Origin: Alistipes sp.
GTDB lineage: Bacteria; Bacteroidota; Bacteroidia; Bacteroidales; Rikenellaceae
NCBI GenBank assembly: GCA_017483225.1
Contig: JAFULF010000010.1
Coordinates: 1 to 64,000, forward strand
DNA length: 64,000 nt
Direction: 5' to 3'
Shown: in pieces, positions 1-6,041 of the stretch
Numbering within the stretch: position 1 is the stretch's first letter
How the letters are laid out: each line of letters begins with the position of its first letter
Made by a program: the position numbers and the translations under genes
Notes under the pieces: generated by a model
Database searches by the model: none
Told to the model about the DNA's origin: nothing
What the model saw: only the letters and a program-made list of their open reading frames with translations

Positions 1-27
1 CTCTGGCTCTGGCTCTGGCTCTGGCTC
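1..27. repeat. 6-bp tandem repeat (ctctgg) encoding Glu-Pro
   Basis: At least four and a half copies of ctctgg lie at the window edge, inside the lipoprotein gene, and encode (Glu-Pro)n on the minus strand. The array may continue to the left. A 6-bp unit changes length without breaking the frame, so a variable spacer is plausible. Confidence 0.85.
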
Positions 28-1134
28 GGAGTCGCCACCCGCTTGGGTTTCCGGAGATACAAAAGGAACAGGGTTTCCCTCAACGTATATCCAGTTAGAA
101 TTGAGTGGGTCGCTCTCTACATTGTATTCAGGAATTATTGGCGTTTCCGTCCCGCCACCTTCGTTGCCATTACCGTTTCCATTTCCACTATCGCCGTCGC
201 CCTCACCCGAGGAGGAGCCAGAATCGCCACCACCCACAGGAATGCCACTGGAATTTCCACTATTATCACCCCAAGATGGGACAGTAGGTGCAGAGCCTCC
301 ACTACCTGCGGAGGAATTGCCACCATTGGAGCTATTCCCTTCCAATGCACTCCAATACATTGTTACGGCATCACTGATACCATCGCCGTTAAGATCTACA
401 TATACATATATTGATCCATTTTGGTCTTGAAAAATCTCTCCGGGAGCTCCATAAATCATATCCCCTTCATCACGGGTGCCTCCTGAATTTTGAGATATGT
501 ATATGCCGGAAAATAGGGATTTGAATCTCGCAGTACGTTCTATGGTACTATATTTAGTATCTCCTAAGAATATTCCTTCAACAATCTTTCCCTCGTTGAA
601 TTTTGCAATGCCAACGGGAGATCCTTCGAGAGTGGTATAGTATTCTAATCCACAGAAATTACCTCGACTATTGAAGTTTAGACCCAAGTTTTCCATGTTA
701 TAATAATCATAGTCCTTGTCAGGAATACGTACACGGACATATATGGCTCGTCTGCTTGTTCTGTAATCTTTTACAATCACTATATGTGATGTGGTTGGAA
801 CGGTGTATAGTTTGTTGTCTGTATCTATACGGCTAACATTATATGTATAGTTATTACTAATTGGAATGTCAACAGCTGAAAGATATCCCGTAAAGGATAT
901 CCCTGCTTCATTCCAATGTAGCAGGGCATCTCCGATTAAGAATGGTATCCTGCTATCTATAATTGAGCGAGATGTTTGTTCCTCGCAATATTTATCGTAT
1001 AATTCTTTTGCTTCCTCTATGGTAATATGATTGCCGTGTGTGTATGAATCTATTATGTCGTAGGTTGCATCGTTAAAAGAACATGAAGATAATATAAGCG
1101 AAATAAACACCATCGCATATGGAAACATTTTCAT
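1..1134 (-). CDS. Secreted lipoprotein of unknown function, 3' end outside window
   Basis: The frame is open from an ATG at 1134 to the window edge (378 codons, no stop), so the C-terminus is missing. Residues 1-18 form a lipoprotein signal (MKMFPYAMVFISLILSSC) with the lipobox Cys at 18, so the protein should be membrane-anchored and probably exported. Around residues 247-255 it reads DLNGDGISD, a DxNxDGxxD calcium-loop pattern like those of dockerin or EF-hand segments. From about residue 265 it turns into a Gly/Ser/Asn-rich linker with Gly-Asn repeats, then a Glu-Pro repeat encoded by a 6-bp tandem repeat that runs off the edge. I recognise no catalytic family. The gene is clearly AT-richer than the housekeeping genes in the window, which may indicate transfer or weak constraint. 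Confidence 0.85.
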   Translation of the reverse strand, partial: MKMFPYAMVFISLILSSCSFNDATYDIIDSYTHGNHITIEEAKELYDKYCEEQTSRSIIDSRIPFLIGDALLHWNEAGISFTGYLSAVDIPISNNYTYNVSRIDTDNKLYTVPTTSHIVIVKDYRTSRRAIYVRVRIPDKDYDYYNMENLGLNFNSRGNFCGLEYYTTLEGSPVGIAKFNEGKIVEGIFLGDTKYSTIERTARFKSLFSGIYISQNSGGTRDEGDMIYGAPGEIFQDQNGSIYVYVDLNGDGISDAVTMYWSALEGNSSNGGNSSAGSGGSAPTVPSWGDNSGNSSGIPVGGGDSGSSSGEGDGDSGNGNGNGNEGGGTETPIIPEYNVESDPLNSNWIYVEGNPVPFVSPETQAGGDSEPEPEPEPE

Positions 1135-1318
1135 ATGGATATGTTTTTTATGTTAATTATAACTTATAGGTCTTATGAATGTGCCGTCTGCACTATGCAC
1201 AGACGGATAGTATTTCGCCAATAATAGGAATGGAGGCGATGCATAATTGGCTGATTGCCAATGTGCTATATGGTACAGATAATATGATCATAACACATCT
1301 TACTATATAACCTTGGTA
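1135..1318 (-). other. Long 5' leader of the lipoprotein with a hairpin
   Basis: About 180 bases separate the promoter (1319-1349) from the ATG at 1134. The only structure I see is a perfect 7-bp stem at 1184-1190 and 1200-1206 (CCGTCTG / CAGACGG) with a 9-base loop. No riboswitch family is recognised. The hairpin has no T-tract on the minus strand, so an ordinary terminator is unlikely. Confidence 0.4.
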
Positions 1319-1349
1319 CAAAGATATAATATTATTCTATAATTTGCAA
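1319..1349 (-). promoter_or_regulatory. Bacteroidota promoter for the lipoprotein gene
   Basis: On the minus strand a -33 TTG (1347-1349) is followed after 20 bases by TATCTTTG (1319-1326), which matches the Bacteroidota housekeeping promoter form TTG-N19/20-TAnnTTTG. Confidence 0.7.
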
Positions 1350-1370
1350 TAAATATTCATCGGTATCACA

Positions 1371-1403
1371 AAAAAACGCTTGACAGTTGCCTGCCAAGCG
1401 TTT
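1371..1403 (-). terminator. Intrinsic terminator after the glycerol-1-phosphate dehydrogenase gene
   Basis: A 9-bp stem AAACGCTTG/CAAGCGTTT (1395-1403 with 1374-1382) is followed on the minus strand by a T-run, 22 bases past the stop at 1425. Confidence 0.8.
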
Positions 1404-1424
1404 CGCATTTTATATCAGCGAGTG

Positions 1425-2771
1425 TTATGCACCAATTTCGAGTGCGCCGCCCTTGCCGAATACGTTGCCTACGAGGGTATCGAATACCTGTGCACGCTTT
1501 GCAAGGTCGAAGAGGTTTACTCTCCAACGCATAAGCTGTACGAAGTTGGTCATATTGCGCCACTGCTCACGAGATACGCCAATCTGCTCCGGAGCAACCG
1601 GTGCGCCGGCAGTCTCGAACAGGTGCTTCATCTTCTCGAAGGTGTAAACCTGATTGCGCAACTTCTCCTTGAATTCAGGCCAGTTGTTCTTCACACGGAG
1701 CAACTGCTCACGAACCTCCTCCGGCGACTGCCACTTCTTGCCAATCTCGGTAGGGCCGAGTTCAGGCACAGGGAAGTTCTTGAAGAGCTCGGTAGCACGA
1801 GCAACCTCCTGCTCCTTTGTAGGCCAAGCCTTCACGCAAGCATCAACATCCAGCTGTGTGAGGTCGAGTTTGAGCAACTCGTCGAAGAATGCACACATAG
1901 TAACGGTACCAACCGAAACCTGGAAGCCGTGCAATACCATACGCTCCTCAAATGTGTGGTGAGTCATATCGAGGTAGTGGCTGAAAAGGTGCTCTGCGCA
2001 AGAGAGAGGACGGGTGTCGTTGGCAATCTGCATAGCCACGCCCGACATAGTAAGACCTGCAAAGATGTTCTCGACAGCCTTAGGAGTGCGGTCTGCGATA
2101 CCCTGAGCATCAGCCAACACCTCAGGAAGCATATCCTGAATCACGTGCCAAGCGGCAGGTTGGATAGGCTCCGTGCCAAACAGGTCGGCAATCATCCACT
2201 CGCCACCGGCAGGAACCTTCGCTGCGAGGTCGGCATAACCGGCAGTGGTGAGGCGTGCAGGAGCGTTGCAGAGGACATCCGAGTCACCGATGATTACCAG
2301 CGGTGCAGGACATACGAAGGTCTGCTTTGCGCCATCCTTAACGATAGCCGAACCCGATGCCGAGTAGCCGTCGGCCGAAGCAGCCGAAGCGATGCAGATG
2401 TAACGCTGGCCAAGGCGGTGCGAGGCGAGCTTACAAACGTCGTTGATAACGCCCGAACCTACTGCGATAGCGATAGCGCCTGTCTCTTTGAGTACGTTCT
2501 CAATCATCTCGACGTACTTCCACTCTGCGTGGAAACTCTTGTCAGGAATCACGAACTTCTCGCAGGTGATGCCCTCGGCGTTCATAATGTTGTACACAGC
2601 CTCTCCGGCAGCGGTCCATACGAAGTGGTCGGTGATAACCACAGCCTTCTGTCCCGGGAAGAACTTGCGGAACAACGTAGGGGTGCTCTTCAATGCGCCC
2701 TGCGAAATCTCTGCGCCCTTGGTCTGGCCGGCCATTTCGAGCGCTTTGTCCATTCTCTCTTTAATTGTCAT
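1425..2771 (-). CDS. egsA: sn-glycerol-1-phosphate dehydrogenase (AraM/EgsA family)
   Basis: The 448-residue cytosolic protein belongs to the dehydroquinate synthase / iron alcohol dehydrogenase fold. It shows the nucleotide loop GSGVIND (105-111), the substrate-side ASADGYSASG (131-140), GYADLAAK (178-185) with the metal ligand Asp181, and two His motifs, AEHLFSH (259-265) and LHGFQVSVGT (280-289). This is the layout of archaeal and Bacillus AraM-type enzymes, which reduce dihydroxyacetone phosphate to sn-glycerol 1-phosphate with NAD(P)H. In bacteria the product can feed unusual prenylglycerol lipids, but no partner synthase is visible here. The gene is transcribed alone: its terminator is at 1371-1403, and a promoter -10 element TATCTTTG lies at 2854-2861 on the minus strand. 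The family call is firm; the physiological role is inferred. Confidence 0.88.
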   Translation of the reverse strand: MTIKERMDKALEMAGQTKGAEISQGALKSTPTLFRKFFPGQKAVVITDHFVWTAAGEAVYNIMNAEGITCEKFVIPDKSFHAEWKYVEMIENVLKETGAIAIAVGSGVINDVCKLASHRLGQRYICIASAASADGYSASGSAIVKDGAKQTFVCPAPLVIIGDSDVLCNAPARLTTAGYADLAAKVPAGGEWMIADLFGTEPIQPAAWHVIQDMLPEVLADAQGIADRTPKAVENIFAGLTMSGVAMQIANDTRPLSCAEHLFSHYLDMTHHTFEERMVLHGFQVSVGTVTMCAFFDELLKLDLTQLDVDACVKAWPTKEQEVARATELFKNFPVPELGPTEIGKKWQSPEEVREQLLRVKNNWPEFKEKLRNQVYTFEKMKHLFETAGAPVAPEQIGVSREQWRNMTNFVQLMRWRVNLFDLAKRAQVFDTLVGNVFGKGGALEIGA

Positions 2772-2853
2772 AGCAAAAATGTTTTATATGGTTAAATACT
2801 TTTCTGTAACGTCTCCTTGCACTCCGTAAGCTCCTTACAGGGCTACGCTCTCG

Positions 2854-2861
2854 CAAAGATA
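2854..2861 (-). promoter_or_regulatory. Promoter -7 element for the glycerol-1-phosphate dehydrogenase gene
   Basis: TATCTTTG on the minus strand lies about 85 bases upstream of the ATG at 2771. I see no convincing -33 TTG at the usual spacing, so only half of the promoter is supported. A short palindrome (GTAAG/CTTAC) lies in the leader near 2826-2838. Confidence 0.45.
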
Positions 2862-2904
2862 ACATTTTTTTTGTTACATTATCCACCCAGAGGCATTATA
2901 AATT

Positions 2905-4239
2905 CTATTTCTCGCCTCGGAGCACCACACGCTCGGCCACGGAGCGCAGGTATGCTGCCGTCTCGGCATCGAGTTTTGCGTTGGCCGCCGTCCCGCCAAA
3001 CGGCGTGCGATATATCACCTGATATGCCACGGCAGCTGCCAAGTAGGAGCCTGTATATGATTGGTGGTGAGCATCTTTCCAGTAGAGCTCGATGTCGGGA
3101 CGCTCTCGGCGCACGATACGCCAAGCGATGCCTACGGGCGAGAGCTCGGTGTTGAACTGCTCCGCCTCGGCCGTAAGTACCTCGATAAGTCGTGCCTGCA
3201 TAGCCTCATAGTCGGCGAAGAACTGAGGGTACTTCTCCAACAGCGGCTCGTACTTGCCCAGTGCATTGCTGCCGTGCTTGCGACCCCACGTAATCTCTAT
3301 CACGGGCTTGGCGTTAGGGCTATACCTCTTCACCTGCTCAATCATCTTGCCCATATTCTCCACGATGCCCGTGTCGTCGGGGGTGCCGTTCAGCAGTGGC
3401 TGTATGCTCTGGTCTTGCAGGAAGGCGTAGTCGTAGCCACCCTCGGCAACCACCGCACGGGAGTACTTGTTGGCCAGATGTGCCTTCATCGTATATCCTC
3501 CCGAGATGAATATGTCGCAGTCGGCATAGTGCCCCTCGTGCCACGCTATCTCCTTGAAAATCATAGGGTAGGTGTAGTAGTAGGTGTAGCTGTTTCCGAT
3601 GAAGAGGTATTTGAGCGTGTCACGCACCTCGACATCCTTGTAGCAGACAATCTGGTTGAGCTGTCCTCGTGGTGACGGGTTGTGAACGGTCACGGTGAGC
3701 GGCTTGTCTTCGACCTGTCGCAGACGGAAGGCGATGTTGCCCTTCTTGATGGCTTTGGATAGGCGCACGGCACACCAAAGACGGCGAGGGTGCTTGTTGG
3801 CGGTGGTGGTCACGTAGTTGCTGCCATCCTTGTCAAGAGGCATTGCCGGCAACCACTTTTTGCCATCCAGATATTCGAGTGCAAAGCGGTGATTCTCCTT
3901 CATCGGCTCGGTGTTGAGTTGTGTCCAGAAATCGACCACCGTGCCTGCCGGAATGCCCTTTGCCGGCATCTCGAAGAGCCAATAATCCCCCTTCACGGAC
4001 TCCGCCTGCGCTCCGCCCTTCTCGTTGAGCGACGACTTTGCCACACGCCCCTTGTGGATGAAGCTCAGAGAGGCCTCGCCGTATGTTGCGGGATAGACTC
4101 CGCTCTTGATGAACTCGTTGCCCGCCGTGTTCTTCTCGGATGGTTTTGCCATAACCCACTCGGCCCTCGGTACGGAGTTATCTGCGAAGGCAAGCAGCGG
4201 GAGGGCAAGAAGAGTCAGTAGAAGTGAAAACTTTCTCAT
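2905..4239 (-). CDS. Secreted SGNH/GDSL-type hydrolase (DUF4886-like)
   Basis: The 444-residue protein starts with a cleavable signal peptide (residues 1 to about 19), so it is exported. Residues about 20-205 form a probable beta-rich N-terminal domain. The hydrolase part then opens with YLFIGNSYTYYYTYP (211-225), in which GNSYT carries the candidate nucleophile Ser217, and ends with WKDAHHQSYTGSYLAA (387-402), in which Asp389 and His391/392 fit the DxxH block of SGNH esterases. DUF4886 proteins share this GNS(F/Y)T opening. Such enzymes commonly remove acyl groups from carbohydrates, but the substrate cannot be read from the sequence. It is transcribed alone between two unrelated genes; TATCTTTG at 4274-4281 (minus) is a likely -7 element. 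Confidence 0.75.
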   Translation of the reverse strand: MRKFSLLLTLLALPLLAFADNSVPRAEWVMAKPSEKNTAGNEFIKSGVYPATYGEASLSFIHKGRVAKSSLNEKGGAQAESVKGDYWLFEMPAKGIPAGTVVDFWTQLNTEPMKENHRFALEYLDGKKWLPAMPLDKDGSNYVTTTANKHPRRLWCAVRLSKAIKKGNIAFRLRQVEDKPLTVTVHNPSPRGQLNQIVCYKDVEVRDTLKYLFIGNSYTYYYTYPMIFKEIAWHEGHYADCDIFISGGYTMKAHLANKYSRAVVAEGGYDYAFLQDQSIQPLLNGTPDDTGIVENMGKMIEQVKRYSPNAKPVIEITWGRKHGSNALGKYEPLLEKYPQFFADYEAMQARLIEVLTAEAEQFNTELSPVGIAWRIVRRERPDIELYWKDAHHQSYTGSYLAAAVAYQVIYRTPFGGTAANAKLDAETAAYLRSVAERVVLRGEK

Positions 4240-4635
4240 ATCAGGTTTTTTTTATGGATAGTCGGTATTTATACAAAGATAAAATATTTTTGGGGAAGAT
4301 GGGTCTTTTTGCTCAAAAAAATGATGATATTTTTTGCAAGGTGCATAATAAAAATGCCTGTCGGGGGCAGGTGCGCATACCGAAGACGGGGTGGGGCGGA
4401 GGGGCGATTTTTTGCACCATTCTTATATATAAATAGGTAAAAAGGCTGAAAAATGTCGCTTCGGAATTTTATTCAAGCAGTGAAAATCACCATTCATAAC
4501 CCTTTTCCGACCGCTCATATTATCTGTGGGTAGTTTTGATATTCGATTTTCTAAATTCGCATTACCAACTATGACCATACGAGAGCGTGCAGAGTGCTCT
4601 TTATGAAATAAAGCGAAACAATAAATAACCGAAAA
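4240..4635. other. Intergenic region between divergent genes with a G-rich tract
   Basis: This 396-bp gap holds the -7 element of the hydrolase (4274-4281, minus) and the leader of the transporter-susC operon. A hairpin-prone GC patch (CCTG...CAGG near 4361-4374) is followed by three runs of four G plus one GG at 4388-4404, which could fold as a G-quadruplex. TAGTTTTG at 4531-4538 is a possible -7 element for the plus-strand operon, without a good -33 partner. I see no ORF and no known riboswitch. Confidence 0.45.
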
Positions 4636-6015
4636 ATGAATAAACCAAAACTCTCCTTTTGGCAGATTTGGAATCTCAGCTTTGGATTCTTGGGCGTGCA
4701 GATTGGCTACTCGCTCCAAAACTCCAACACTTCGAGCATCCTCCAATCGCTTGGTGCCGACCTCAGCCATCTGAGCTACTTCTGGCTGGCTGCCCCCGTT
4801 GCGGGACTTATCATTCAGCCTATCGTCGGAATCTTCTCCGATGGTACTTGGACCCGCTTTGGTCGTCGCATCCCTTACATCCTCGGCGGTGCCATCATCT
4901 CGACCATCGCACTGCTGTTGATGCCTAACTGTCCGACGCTGCTCGCCTTTGCTCCGCTGGTGATGGGTGCGCTCATACTGCTCTTTATGGACCTCTCGTT
5001 CAACGTCACTATGCAGCCGTTCCGTGCTCTGGTGACCGATATGCTCGATGACTCGCAGAAGACCGAGGGCTTCGTGATTCAAACCCTGCTTATCAACCTC
5101 GGAGCCGTTGTCGGTGCCCTGCTTCCGCTCGTTATGACGTGGTGCGGTGTGTCGGATGCTCCAGTCGAGGGTGGCGTGTCGAAACATATCGCATACTCCT
5201 ACTATGCGGGTGGCGCAATCCTCCTGCTTACCGTTCTTGTGACGGCATTCAAGGTCAAGGAGTACCCTCCGAAGGAGTTCGCCCTCTACAATGCAGCCTC
5301 CGAGCAGGAGGCGGAGCCTGCCGAGAAGCCGGGCTTTGTCGCCCTTATGCGCAACATCCCGAAGACGATGCTGCAACTCGGCATCACGCAGTTCTTCTCG
5401 TGGGCGGCCCTCTTCCTTATGTGGAACTACCTCAAACCTCTTATCACGGGTTCGTTTATTGCCGAGGATGGTTTGAGCGTCAATATGGGTGCTGCGGAGA
5501 CGTGGACCGGCGTGCTCAATGCCGTATATCCTATTCCTGCCTGCATCGCCTCGATTTTTATGGCGAAGATAGCCAACCGCTATGGCAACAAACTCGTCTA
5601 TGCCGTCTGCCTGCTCTGCGGAGCCATCGGCTACTGGGGCCTCACCGTGGTTAGCGACCCTTATATGATGATGTTGCCGATGGTGGCAATCGGTATTGCG
5701 TGGGCGGGTGTGCTTGCGATGCCTTACTCGATTCTGTCACGAGCAATCGACGCTCGCAGCTCGGGTGCCTATATGGGTATCTTCAACTTTACAATCACTA
5801 TCCCGCAAATCTGTATGGGCCTTATCGGCGGCTCTATCGTGGGCGCAATCAAGCGTGGCGTGCTCGATGGACGTGGCTACGAGACAATGTCGCAGGTCGA
5901 GCAGGTTGTCGTAGATAGCCAGAGCGCATCGTGGATGATTGCCCTTGCTGCGCTGTTTATGCTTCTGGCGGCCATCTCCGTGTGGTTTGTGAACGAAAAA
6001 CGAGAAAACGTATAA
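4636..6015 (+). CDS. SLC45/GPH-type MFS sugar transporter (probably maltose or related sugar)
   Basis: The 459-residue inner-membrane protein has about 12 hydrophobic segments. Between TM2 and TM3 it has GIFSDGTWTRFGRRIPYILGG-like sequence (RFGRR at 74-78), the loop signature of sucrose/maltose transporters in the SLC45 and glycoside-pentoside-hexuronide groups. It is the first gene of a plus-strand unit with susC (26 bases downstream), susD and a SusE/F-like gene. The likely job is to import the oligosaccharide released in the periplasm after SusCD uptake, by proton symport. The context suggests a starch- or maltodextrin-derived sugar, but the sequence does not prove the substrate. Confidence 0.83.
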   Translation: MNKPKLSFWQIWNLSFGFLGVQIGYSLQNSNTSSILQSLGADLSHLSYFWLAAPVAGLIIQPIVGIFSDGTWTRFGRRIPYILGGAIISTIALLLMPNCPTLLAFAPLVMGALILLFMDLSFNVTMQPFRALVTDMLDDSQKTEGFVIQTLLINLGAVVGALLPLVMTWCGVSDAPVEGGVSKHIAYSYYAGGAILLLTVLVTAFKVKEYPPKEFALYNAASEQEAEPAEKPGFVALMRNIPKTMLQLGITQFFSWAALFLMWNYLKPLITGSFIAEDGLSVNMGAAETWTGVLNAVYPIPACIASIFMAKIANRYGNKLVYAVCLLCGAIGYWGLTVVSDPYMMMLPMVAIGIAWAGVLAMPYSILSRAIDARSSGAYMGIFNFTITIPQICMGLIGGSIVGAIKRGVLDGRGYETMSQVEQVVVDSQSASWMIALAALFMLLAAISVWFVNEKRENV

Positions 6016-6041
6016 CAACAACTATAATAAATAACCTTTGT

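Noticed and set aside
1..27. The ctctgg array as the edge of a CRISPR
   Set aside because: The units are 6 bp with no spacers and encode protein in frame.
4423..5376. A 317-codon minus-strand frame across the transporter start
   Set aside because: It is antisense to a clear MFS gene, and its composition (many Arg, Gln, Glu) matches no family.
5931..6041. Upstream extension of susC into the preceding transporter gene
   Set aside because: The signal peptide begins at the ATG at 6042; the extension would overlap the transporter and bury the signal.
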